From the NCBI GenBank assembly GCA_021399445.1, contig JAJTUQ010000013.1:124001-188000 (forward strand): a stretch of DNA of 64,000 nucleotides. Direction: 5' to 3'. The stretch comes from Xylogone sp. PMI_703. Lineage: Eukaryota; Ascomycota; Leotiomycetes. The position numbers and the translations under genes are program-made. Position 1 is the first letter of the stretch. Each line of letters opens with the position of its first letter. The notes under the pieces were generated by a model, which saw only the letters and a list, made by a program, of their open reading frames with translations, did no database searches and was not told the origin of the DNA. Shown one piece after another: positions 20,682 to 30,750 of this stretch.

Positions 20682-23600
20682 CAGCGCTCTCAATAGTGCA
20701 AACAGTCCGTTTGGATGCCTCAAACTGTTCAATTAGTCCGTCTGACTTGGCCAAACTAAACTACCAGTCCGCTTGACTTGGCCAGACTACACTTCCAGTC
20801 TGCCTGAAATGCGTAAACTGAACTGTTAGTCTGTCCATCACTGTCAAACCAAACTACAGTCTAAACTACAGTCCAAACTATGGTCTACTCTATTTGTCCG
20901 AACATAATAGCCCCACTTGCGGCCCGCCTTCCTCTACCTCCCACCCTGCCTCCAATCTTCCCAATGCCGTCGAATCACCTCACCCGCTGCCTTGTTAATC
21001 CCTTTCCTGAATATTAAACATTAGATATAGTGCCAGTGGTTGCCAGATCAACATAACGACACTAGAATCCACAATTAGAAATAGCGCATCTGACAAGGCA
21101 GAAACTTACCTCCGATGGGACTATCAGAGCGCTCCTGTCCCAGGATCGTAGGCATTCCAAGAGATTTAACGTTTCAATGTTCATAGATCCTCGCTGGTCC
21201 GTCACCGAAAGTTTGGCCTTGGAGAAGAGTCGCTCTGTCTCAGTAGACATAGGCGCAATCGATAGAATATCAATGGCCATCAAAGATAAGTTAGGGAACC
21301 GTCGCCGCTGAGCTGATTCTAACCACCATTTCAACGGGTCCGACACCATCATCACAGGTTCGCGGCAGTACACTTCGTACTCGTCGTCATCCATGTTGAA
21401 AATTGTAGCCTTTTGCTCTTTCATCCACATTTTGTACCCATTTAATCGCCGTGTAATTGGCTCCTGTGCAGAACCTGGTCGAAGATTGGGACAGGAGGTG
21501 GTTGATTTATACATCTCTCTCCACAATTCCCCTACCCGAGCTTTAGCTCTCTCAATCCATTCATTCTTGTCCTCCCAAGTCTTCTCCATGTATGCCCACT
21601 TGAGGGAAGGATTCAATACTGTCGCTGCTGAATAGACTGGCGAATCTTCCGTCAATTCATAGTAGTCGGCCAGTTTGGCCCATGCAGTTTCCATCATCGT
21701 AGCCAAGTGGGGAATAGTAGTAGCATTCTTAGCCGCCTCAATGTGTTGCAACAGATAATCCATGGCGGGCAGAACGTCAGAGATGGAATTTCCTATGCCT
21801 TCGTTGGCCATTGTCGCGTCGTGAAATGGTTCGAGAAATGTGTGAGTCTCAGCTAAAATCTCAGCTAAAATTACCCAGTCAGAGGGAGTCAGAACATCGT
21901 CTTGCAAACCTGGCTCCTGAGCACAAAATACAGTGACAGCCTGCCGTATTTTAGGCCTGAGGACCCATTCGACCATGCAGTACCATGAATTCCAACGAGT
22001 ATCATTGTCGCGCCGTAGCCTTAGACCGTCGGTGAGACTCGTAAACGTTTGAAGTCGCTGGGGGGTCCAAGTGATGTAGACCACGATGTTATGTAGCTTG
22101 CCAATCGCCCCTCGCTTTCTCCATTGCTCAACTTCCTCAATGGACGGCCCGTGGTAGGAATCTGTTGTGGGTGGTCGCTTTCCTATGAGGAACTCCATCA
22201 CAGCCAGATGAATGATGTGGCCAAAACAGCGAAGCCGGTGAGGAAGAGGATCGTAGAAAACATCGAACTCGCGTTCCAAGTCGTCGGAGACTTTGTCGAT
22301 CATGGTGTTCATGTTGGCAGCATTATCCATCATGAAATATCCAACTTTTGACGCTATTCCAAATTCTCGTATAAACTCCATGATAGCTTCTGCCATGTTC
22401 TCGCCGCTGTGCTCTCCTTCCAATTCTTTTATCCTCACCACCAGGGACTGCAGACCGTGATCTTCGGTAACGAATTGAACAGTGAATCCTATTGCCCCCA
22501 AACAATTTGGCGATGTCCAGTTGTCGGGAACAATGTGGATTGATGAGAGGGCATTCTGTAGAGCTCGCTTTACAAACTCCTTTTTGTTGTCGTAGCCCCA
22601 TTGTAAGTCATTTTTAACTGTGGCGCCAGACCTCGGGAGGAGATCATCAGCAGCCGGATAAAGTCGCGAAAGGCCGGCTGCTCAACATGAGCAAATGGGA
22701 GGCTACAAGCTACCGTGTAGCGACAGTACAATTCGCGCAAGGTGGCTTGATCTAGGGCATCTTCCTCTGCCGTTACCTTGCGTTTCGTGGTGGAGGCAAT
22801 AGTTTCATTAGCCAGGAAGGCAGTGATATCTCCAAGGCGACTCTGCGTCACTTCCCGCCCGGTCTCTTGCCTCCCATAAATTATGATGTTGTGTTCCTTC
22901 CGCAAATGATTGACAATAGTGGATGACCCACCAGAGTAATTATATTTCTTCGCTCTCTTCCTGTCGAAGCAGGGCTGACAATGCCACCATTTCGTTCCAT
23001 TGGAATCGACCCAAGCTGCCGGAATACACTTGCCTTCTTCTCTTCGACAATACCGCCAAATGGGAGACGTTTGGCGGGACATGCCAAAAGCAAGCGAAGA
23101 AGATGGTGAATCATCTATATGGCTGGTACTCTCAATAGCACTAGCCGTCTCGGAGTGATCCATAATGGAGGACATGGTTCAGCAGAGACGGCACGTAGAT
23201 CATAAGAGTGGCGAGCACAGGTGTTGGGTGGAGCAAGATTGTCGGAAACTGTTGGGGTAGATCCGGTTGCTCGTGTCATCTTTGGTCTGTCGGCCTCAAG
23301 AGCGGTGGATGTAGAGATTATATACCAGACAACTTCCTCTCTTGTCCATTCTAGCACTTGACCGTGGATGACTACAAATATCCATGCCAAGCCAGGCCAC
23401 AGAGCCTGAAATCAACCACTTCCAATCGTTGAAGGTGGTCACCCATACTTGGCAACCAGCCAGTTCAGAAGTCCTAGAGATACGGATCGAACCACAGGTT
23501 CCAAATCGTTCTTGGACCCCGCCTTCCACTTCCTAGTTTGGCACCTGTCAAATATTCCAAGTCCGACGCGTTGGATCGCGTAGGTCTCGATAGGGTACTC

Positions 23601-24004
23601 TGCAGCGAGCTACAAACCTGGAAAGACATTCCATTACCTGACTCACGCTGAGTTTTGGGCGCCCTGTAACGGCTTGAGTCAAGGTGTGCATGGATTCTAG
23701 GACGTCGAGCGAGCAGAAGATTAGTGGTTCCCCGCGTTTTAAGCCTAAACGCGCGTCCGTGCGTACAACGCGATGTCCCATGACTCAGACTAATAGTGAG
23801 ACTGGTAGTCCGCGACCTTCGCACTGGACTACTGGTCAGTGTGGTCGAGCTACACTGAACCGTCAGTGTGGTCTGAGATGCTTGCACTGGACCAGCAGTG
23901 TAGTCTGGGAGATGTACACTAAACCAAATAGTCCACGGACTATCAGTGTAAACTACAGTTTGCACTAATAGTGCAGTTTATGGCGCGCACTATTGAGAGC
24001 GCTG
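20682..24004 (-). mobile_element. hAT DNA transposon, nearly intact (3.3 kb)
   Basis: Terminal inverted repeats of 18 bp are perfect: CAGCGCTCTCAATAGTGC at 20682-20699 and its reverse complement at 23987-24004. The subterminal 200-300 bp on each side are full of AGTCC / CAGTGTAGTC / CTACAGT variants, as expected for hAT transposase binding regions. A BED-finger hAT transposase is encoded on the minus strand. The 8-bp flanks (gcttacgg and gtataagt) do not match, so the duplication is lost or one side was rearranged. The right end abuts the next element with no spacer. Confidence 0.88.
21062..23175 (-). pseudogene. hAT transposase with one frameshift
   Basis: The N-terminal part (from 23175) has a BED zinc finger: WWHCQPC, then NHLRKEHN. 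The body includes NWTSPN, FMMDNAANMNT (catalytic D), LRCFGHIIHLAV and DNDTRWNSWY. The C-terminal hAT dimerisation domain runs from KWWLESAQRRRFPNLSLMAI to MSTETERLFSKAK. Near 22640-22660 the frame changes: before it RDFIRLL, after it DDLLPRSGATVKNDLQWGYD, which continues into the next frame without loss. A one-base lesion is enough to explain this. Everything else is open, so the copy is probably recent. The reading across the break is inferred from the hAT family pattern. Confidence 0.85.
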
Positions 24005-24359
24005 GTATAAGTTAAGACGGCTATCGGGGACCTGATTATGGAATCGCTAGTACTATCGCATTACTAGTACTAGCGAAAGGGTAGTACAAGTTCAACACTA
24101 GTACTATAAAAAAGATTGTACGAGCCATGTGGTAGTACTGTCGAAAGGATAGTACTACCCCTTTGGTTGTACTAGTTAGGTGGTAATTAGTACTATCAGA
24201 AAATTAGTACTACCATTCCGCTTGTACGTAACGTACATAAGGTTTTCAAGAAATGAATGGACCACCACATGCAAGGCGGTCAAGCCAAAATATTGCCGCT
24301 TTTATCAACATTCATTGTTTACCTTTTCCTTCCTTCCTTCCTTATTTACATACATTTCT

Positions 24360-25418
24360 ATAGCTTGGGATACTCCTACGCGTGTGCGATTCAAAACTAA
24401 GGTTCAAGATGGTTATTCTGAACGTCATGCAGCTCAAATATTGGGCATTCCTTATAATACAGCTCAAAAATGGCTTAAAAAAGGGGATCGCGTACAGAAA
24501 ACAACAGGACGGCCATGTTCTATTCCTGATAGCACAGTTCTTGCAATTATTCACTGGTTTACTGGCCATTTTGATCGACGTCAAGCTACGATAAAGCAAA
24601 TCAAAAAAGAATTCAATTTAAAGGCCTCCAGACCTACTATTTTTAAAGCTCTCGCGCGCTTTGGATACCATCATCATTTCCCTGATTGTAAGCCTGAAAC
24701 CTCTGCAAAAAACAGGTTATTGCGATGGATTTTTTGTATTGCAAACTGGGATAGACCATTATGGTACTGGAGAAATGGTATATACACAGATGAGACTCTT
24801 GCGCGAACAGATATGCTCAGACGTCAACGAATATTCAGAGCAAAGGGAGAAAGAAAAAGACTTGATTGTATACAATTTACTTTCCATTCTGGTCATCAGT
24901 CTGTTATGGCATGGGCAGCGATTGGTTATAACTACAAGTCAGAGCTTTATTTTGTTTCATATGAAGGAGAAGGCAAAGGGTTTACACAACAAAAATATGC
25001 ACAGCAAATTCTTCAAGGACCACTGAAGGAGATATTTGAGGATTTGGAGAAAGGCTACAAAACGCCAGGAACATATTGGTGTGTGGAGGATAATAGCCGT
25101 GTGCATGGCAAAAAGACTACAGCCAAAAACAAAGGTTTATGCAATGGTATTCGAATAGAATGCCATATCAAGTCAATTTATTGGCCTCCTCAATCCCCGG
25201 ATTTGAATCCTATTGAAAATATATGGCAAGTCCTTAAGCAATTGCTTAGAAATCGCAAGCCAATGGGTGGCTGGAAGCTGGAGGAACTCAAAGCAGCCAT
25301 GCAGGATATATGGGAGAATGAAATATCAATTGAACGGCATATCAATCACTTTATTGATACTATGCCTGAAAGAATACCTATAGTTAGAATGCGAAAAGGG
25401 GGGCCTTCAGGCTACTAA
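24360..25418 (+). pseudogene. Tc1-like transposase with probable lost start codon
   Basis: From codon 24360 the protein reads (I)AWDTPTRVRFKTK...HTH...ILGIPYNTAQKWLKKGD...GRPCSIPDSTV, then catalytic D in IYTDET, D in VEDNSRVHG and SPDLNPIENIW, to PSGY. Copy 2 at 46213 has ATG at the homologous first codon (MASDTPTRVRFKTK); here it is ATA. The frame is also open upstream to an ATG at 24180, before the element's left end, adding 60 unlike residues, so a functional product is doubtful. I count 41 residues between the second D and the E of IEN, longer than the 34 of classical Tc1. No internal stops. Confidence 0.85.
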
Positions 25419-25452
25419 GTAGTAATAGTAATAGTAGTAGTAGTAGTAGTAG
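25419..25452 (+). repeat. AGT/AAT trinucleotide microsatellite
   Basis: A run of agt/aat triplets directly follows the transposase stop codon inside the Tc1-like element. Confidence 0.8.
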
Positions 25453-25743
25453 CGGTGAAAGTGGTAATAAAACAGCCATGTATAATTCCTTATTTAGGTG
25501 GCAGAATTACCTCGCTTGCAGGGGGTGGTCCATTCATTTCTTGAAAACCTTATGTACTAGGTAATTGCTAGTACGTGCAGAAAGCTAGTACTAGCGAGGC
25601 CGTAATCGGGTCCCTGATAACCGTCTTAACTTATACTCTATCCCTTAAACGCTCACTCGGTTAAGTCCGTCAGGCACAAATTGTATGGCAAGGGTAATTG
25701 GCCAATCAGATTCTCCGTTTTGTAACCCAAATCACCTGAAGGT

Positions 25744-26620
25744 TCAACTGTCAGCTAAGCTATGGTATTGATCAAAACAAGGCCCTTCTTTGCAAAGATG
25801 GACTCCGCATGTTGTACAACCGTAGTTTGAACGCTTCCTTCGAGTATTCTGATTGGCTGGCCCCAGAATTCTCCGCTTTTTGGATCGTGTGGAACAACTC
25901 CGGCAGTCTTTTCCTTACCGATATACTCTAATCGATGGTCTGAAAGAGGTGAAGGGCTTTCAGTTTGTACTGAAATTTGTTATATTGGTCCTTTTTCTCT
26001 TGCCCTGCGACTCTCTCCCTAGCTCAAATAGAGCTTTATATAAAGCAGTTCTAGATGCCTCTGGGGTCTTGAATCCACTACCGCTGTGCTTCGATAACAG
26101 CCAACAATCGACAAGAACTGTATGGAATAAAAGTCAAATAAGGCATGCCAGCCTCCTCGTCGAGTACGTCGCTCTCCAGCGTAAGAAGCTCTTAATTGGT
26201 CACCTCGATCAATCGTATTCATGTCGTGGTTGTACAAATCAATGACTATCGGAATTGGCAATTCCTTTTGTTGGCTGATCTCCGAAGACTTCTAATGCTG
26301 CTTTAGCTGAAGTAGATGTATTTAGATCGCCGTTTTCGAGTCCTTACTACAGTTCCATCAGCTAATTTATGTGTAGAACTGAGCATAAGGACTAGAGCAT
26401 TGTCTTTCAAGCCATCATATTCACAACCTCGTCCATTGTAGGAGCTTCCTTGATTGCTCCCAATGGAATGGAATCTGTCTTTTTATCGTCACGCTTCGTT
26501 TTAACAAGCTCCTTCCAAATGCCAGAAGTACTACGAACCCGGGGGTCGTCACAAGTTCCCCGTAACCAAACTATATCCTGTAATCTGGTTGCAGCGGTTT
26601 TGGGAACCGGTTAGCCGTCA
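25744..26620 (-). pseudogene. piggyBac-like transposase relic (C-terminal half)
   Basis: Minus-strand pieces in several frames follow the fungal piggyBac order: RGTCDDPRVRSTSGIWKEL, KTDSIPLGAIKEAPTMDE, an in-frame TGA where the family has WKDNAL, NALVLMLSSTHKLADGTVV, TSAKAALEVFGDQPTK, LPIPIVIDLYNHDMN with DRGDQLRASY, SKHSGSGFKTPEAS, and a terminal cysteine-rich finger SNYGCTTCGVHLCKEGPCF ending near 25744. At least three frameshifts and several stops. No TTAA-flanked ends were identified. Assignment rests on family motif order recalled from piggyBac-like fungal transposases. Confidence 0.75.
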
Positions 26621-26637
26621 CTACCTTTTAAATGAGT
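26578..26637 (+). repeat. 60-bp repeat shared with 46028-46093
   Basis: ctgtaatctggttgcagcgg through ttagccgtcac...aaatgagtac closely matches 46028-46093. At 46092 a Tc1-like copy starts exactly at the gagTA of this repeat, while here the site is unoccupied (gagTActtcatg). It overlaps the 5' margin of the piggyBac relic and may belong to that family. Confidence 0.6.
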
Positions 26638-27185
26638 ACTTCATGAGGCGGCTTACTGGTCCTAGGTTTCTGGCATCGACACCTGAGGCCACAAATTGGG
26701 GTCGTGGCAATCGGTGATCGAATTTGGGGCATATCAAAGGGCGGAAGGCCTTCCCAACGTCAGGAGTAAGAGGAAAATTGGGGTCTTAACATCCCAAGAT
26801 CAGTAGAAGGTACAACATTCGAAGTATCTGCCTTAGTAAGTTTGTATGTAATATACACGATTTGAAGTAGTTGTTTACATTTGGATCGTGAGTTGTTTAC
26901 TTTTGGTGTTCCACCCCTTGTTTTTGATGTCTAAGGCGAGAACGCTAAAAGTGGTTTTTTGAAGCCTCTGAGCGTTAAAGGGATAGTATGATTAACTAGG
27001 TACGGATATAGTCCTAAGCGATTCTGCTTCTGCAATACCAGCTAAACTCTGCCTCCGTCCCGAGGATTGCCCTGGCTCAGAGTTTCGTGTGAGGACAGTT
27101 AGCGAAGTCAGGAGTTGCGTAAGGCGCCGACCGTATTCCTCACATTTCATACTGTGGAATATGTCATCTCACAATTTTCGCCATT

Positions 27186-27390
27186 GTATCTAGTCGCCAT
27201 TACGGAGCGCTAGTCACCATTATGAAGTGTAGTCACCATTATGCGGCACCTCCGCCATTATGGGTCTCTGTCACCATTATGGGCCTCTGTCACCATTATG
27301 GGCATCTAGTCACCATTGCGGATCTCTAGTTACTGTTATGGGTCTTTGTCACCATTATGGACCTCTGGTTACCATTACTTGTCATCATTA
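27186..27390 (+). repeat. Degenerate tandem repeat, unit about 17-20 bp
   Basis: About eleven diverged units of the form (agt)CACCATTATGGGTCTCT, for example gtcaccattatgggcctct and gtcaccattatggacctct. Unit length varies and several positions are mutated. A minisatellite next to the putative solo LTR. Confidence 0.75.
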
Positions 27391-27494
27391 TGGAACTAGC
27401 TGACCTGGAATGCTGGTAGCGTGGCCGTCATCGCGATGCTAGCAAAAGCATAATGGGTCTAGTTGTTTTATACCATTATAATTGAGGCGACGGC

Positions 27495-27898
27495 TGTAGG
27501 GCACCCTGGATTGGGGCGCCGAGGCCCAAGGTCAAAGCATCGTCCCAGGATACCTGTCCCAGGTCTGAAGGCCTGGAGGCCAGGAGGATGCCAGAACAGC
27601 AGTCCCAGGGGCCAGACCTACTCTGGGGCAGAGGTCCTGGAAAGCTAGCTAATCCCAGGACGACTGTTCCGGGACCAGAGACCTGAATCCAGAAATCACA
27701 TGACCAGATTACTAAGCAGGATCAGGAGGAACCAGGCTGATCCGAGCTGATCCCTGGACCAGGACCGATCAGTACTGATCTAACGGATCCAGGCCAAGGT
27801 AATAACTATATAAATAAATAGACTCTCAAGTAGATAAGAGCCTCGTGCTCAATTCAATTGATTTACAGCATACCTGCATTTCATAGTAAAGTTCTACA
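27495..27898 (+). repeat. Putative solo LTR, 404 bp
   Basis: Begins TGTAGGGCACC and ends TTCTACA, giving the TGTAG...CTACA termini common for Ty3/gypsy LTRs. A TATA-like tatataaataaatag lies about 90 bp from the right end. Repeated tcccagg, ccagg and gatc(c/t) motifs fill the middle. No second LTR or internal domain is nearby, and the 5-bp flanks (acggc, accta) do not match. It ends 22 bp from the stop codon of the next gene. Confidence 0.45.
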
Positions 27899-27920
27899 AC
27901 CTAAGTTTCACTTGCTCCCT

Positions 27921-28187
27921 CTACCTCTTAAGCCTATCATTTGAGTGATAGCCAAACCCCAACGTAGGAACGTTACAACCGCCTCCAACCGAACAGCAAG
28001 CATCACATCTTGTTTCTCTTCCATCATTGCACTGACAGAGACCTGGGTTTGGTCCAGGTTGTGCGTATCCGTCTGCACCGCCAGTTCCAGGAGGTGCGTC
28101 GAGCCTTTTGCCCATCTGTTCAGAAGGTATTGCTGCTACCATGCTGACAGACGCAAGAAGAGCAGAGAATAGAACGAGAAGCTTCAT
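27921..28187 (-). CDS. Small secreted cysteine-rich protein, 88 aa (candidate effector)
   Basis: Signal peptide at residues 1-19 (MKLLVLFSALL...MVAA), then a short pro-segment ending in a dibasic KR (27-28) that fits Kex2 cleavage. A Gly/Pro-rich stretch precedes a compact domain with six cysteines (C51, C53, C61, C64, C65, C71). C-terminal basic RLKR. Single exon. A TATA-like atatttaaag lies about 120 bp upstream on the coding strand. Function unknown; size, secretion and cysteine content are those of fungal effector-like proteins. A decayed paralogue is at 1-110. The solo LTR ends 22 bp after its stop and may supply its 3' end. Confidence 0.75.
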   Translation of the reverse strand: MKLLVLFSALLASVSMVAAIPSEQMGKRLDAPPGTGGADGYAQPGPNPGLCQCNDGRETRCDACCSVGGGCNVPTLGFGYHSNDRLKR

Positions 28188-30750
28188 CTTGAGTCTCGTA
28201 ATAAAGAGTTTTTGGTAGGATTCGTTTCTGATTTGGTGGATGCTAAAAGAGATCTAAGAGGCGATGTATTAGAGAGAGTGGGAGAAAGACGACGAGTTAT
28301 TGATGTCTTTAAATATCTGATCAAGTATAACAGTAATCATGTCCCCTTTGACACAAGATGCGTTCCAGGTTTGAAAATATCATCATAACGAGAAAGTCGA
28401 TACGGTTTGGTAGCTATTCGATAACCTAAGAAGTGAAGTGTTTGGAACTTAGGGTAACGATCGCAATGAACAGAGAAGGTTGTAACGAATTACACTGGAA
28501 AGTTGTCACGAGTAGTAAATGTTGTAATGAGTGGGGGCAATCCGGGACATATGACATAGCAGTGCTCAATCTAATTGATGCTGCCGTGGAATATACTCAT
28601 CAGATGGCTCTCGAGCCTAGATAGGGAATGTAAGTGCGCCTTGCCAAGGAGATGAATAATCATAATCGTCGGCTATTCCCATTATGGCTAGTGCGGCCGC
28701 ACTACGACCATACCGTATCGGGCGTATGAACCTCGATTCTCTGAAGTGGAGCTAACCTAACCTGCATCATTGTGGCTTGATGCTCCGTACCGAATGTGGC
28801 TGAGGAAACTCCGAAGCAGACGCTCTTATATATTTCAGGCCTGAATTAAGGCATGCCCAAGCAAAGTGTCTGGTTGAAGATATTGCTGAGATGTGGATCT
28901 TGCTAGGGAATAGGATTGACCAGATCAAAATACATACAGTAGCACTCAATTATATGTATACTGTACTATCTGGTAAACGTTAAGATCATAAGAGCATACA
29001 TGAATCATCCAAGGTTGGTTCCCGATTGGTGCCATATAGATAGGGGATGCTTATATCCACTTGGGCGCGTTCTTATTTACACTTGCCAAGACCCGGTACC
29101 GGCGTTTCCACGCGTCTCTTCTGCACATATATTTTTGTTAGTAAGCTTGAGTAATAACCTAAAATCGGTACATACAGATACAGATGTACAAGCAACGTTT
29201 TGATGCCTCAACCTACTGGCAGAGTCTGTTTGTCTTTGCTGTACGGTCGCGGAGTTAAGCCGGAACTCTAACCGCTCAGCCAATCAACCGCATTTCTGGT
29301 GTTCGAATTGCCCTTGTAGCCGGAGTTATTGTAACTTCATCCTATTATCTTCTCCGGGCAGTACTTAGTCCCTGCATCTGCAGGGTGTGCATTACTCGCC
29401 AGGCATTAACAGTAAGCACTAGGACTAGATCCAAACTCTATCCTCACTTGGCAAGCCACGGTGAAACAGGACGGCAGACCCGATCCAATACAGTATATCA
29501 CAAAAATAAGCTCAATCATAATAATCTTTGTCATAAGCCAGTTGCAGATGATTGGCTGAACGACCGGCCAGCTCCGTCTCAAGGTCCAAGTGCTGCGTGG
29601 CTAGGAAATAACCATTGCTCGGGGCTATGCCTCTTGCATGGCCCTTACTGCAACTTCGAAATAGTTGCTGAGGTGTCCCTTAGGACGCGTCATAGTCAGG
29701 AGGCTGACTCAACGCCGGAAAGATTCCGGATCAATATGTTTGAGTTTGTAGTGATTACTATAGAAGTGCTAATTATGTGGGCAGACGCACAATATCACAC
29801 TATTCATATCGATGTAAATCAGCAACTATACTAGTTCAGACCGCCGGCAGGGTCTTTTGACCTCAAATTATGGCTTGTCATTTCCTAGATCTTGATCCTG
29901 CTTCATACGCCTTGCACGTGTGCGGTCCCTCATTTCCCGCAAGACTGAGCCCTCACGTCATCATAACATATATTGAGAGTTATGCAGTACTTGTAGTATG
30001 TAGCTAAATGATGATTTCTTGCGCCATGCTTGAGCACTCTCGTCATCGAGTTGGCATGCAGCACTGACACTGGAACGGTCGCCCTAACTGACAAAATCTG
30101 TCAATGTCTATCTTGTCGCAACTGTTGGCGGCGTGTCGGTAATTCACTACTACAGTAGTGTCCCACGATACTATCTAGAAAAAAGGGTAGAATAGAGCCT
30201 ATCTGCTTTGTGCCAACAAAAAGTGTGCATATCAAGCAAGAAAACAGGGATTATTAAGCATTGAATCGAAGCCGCAGCCTTACTGGCTGTTAGATAGGGC
30301 TATATTAGGAAAGCAAGCGCGAACTACGGAGTAGATCCGGGGCCTAAATCTAAAGGCGCATTTAGATCCCTTTAAGGGCTACATAATTATGGACCTCCGC
30401 TCCTTGGCGTAAGATGTTCATTACCCATATTTCATTGAGAAGCTAAGTAAGCGTCTGTAAATCTGGACACGTAATGCCTGCTGATGCCAAATAGCTTACG
30501 CCAATCCGTACTGGCTCCCCCTGGATAAGCATTCAATCTTCCAATCAAGCGCTTATGGTGGCTATGGCAATGGCTCTATGCCCTGGTTATTGTAGGCCGT
30601 ATAAATTGCATCTCTCTATCTCCCATAATGACTAATGAACAGACGCATTATCGCCGTTAACTTCCCTCTTCCTCTACCATCTTCACTATAGGTCGACTCT
30701 GGGTTTTGGGGATATCGCTTTGTCTCGCTTTTGTCTCGATGGCTTGAACA
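28188..30750. other. 2.5-kb stretch without a convincing gene
   Basis: Several ORFs under 150 codons exist, none with good composition, splice context or a clear domain. At 29255-29285 (minus) ttggctgagcggttagag resembles a Pol III A box of Leu/Ser tRNAs, but no B box or tRNA fold follows. Confidence 0.4.

Larger units (their letters stand above)
24236..25554 (+). mobile_element. Tc1/mariner-type transposon, copy 1 (1,319 bp)
   Basis: 31-bp perfect terminal inverted repeats (CATAAGGTTTTCAAGAAATG... left; reverse complement ending CCTTATG at 25554), flanked by TA on both sides, the standard Tc1/mariner target. It contains one transposase reading frame. A second, truncated copy lies at 46094-46670. 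The element is nested in the palindromic element above, so it is the younger of the two. Confidence 0.92.
24005..25636. mobile_element. Palindromic TIR element (MITE-like), split by a Tc1-like insertion
   Basis: The left arm 24005-24235 starts GTATAAGTTAAGACGG; the right arm 25557-25636 ends with its reverse complement. About 50 bp of the arms match, differing mostly by transitions. The left arm is packed with TAGTACTA-type palindromes (agtactatcg, agtactagcg, ggtagtactgtcg). No coding capacity of its own, so it is non-autonomous or a deleted element. A Tc1-like element sits inside at TA (24234-24235 / 25555-25556). Superfamily not determined. Confidence 0.65.

Noticed and set aside
29255..29285. 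tRNA Leu/Ser-like A box on the minus strand
   Set aside because: No B box, acceptor stem or anticodon arm can be drawn; at most a SINE trace.
29385..29834. 149-codon ORF with FRINMFEFVVITIEVLIMWA-like segment
   Set aside because: The last third faintly recalls the stretch before RNase H in some fungal retroelements, but the first two thirds look random, there is no splice context and I cannot name a family.
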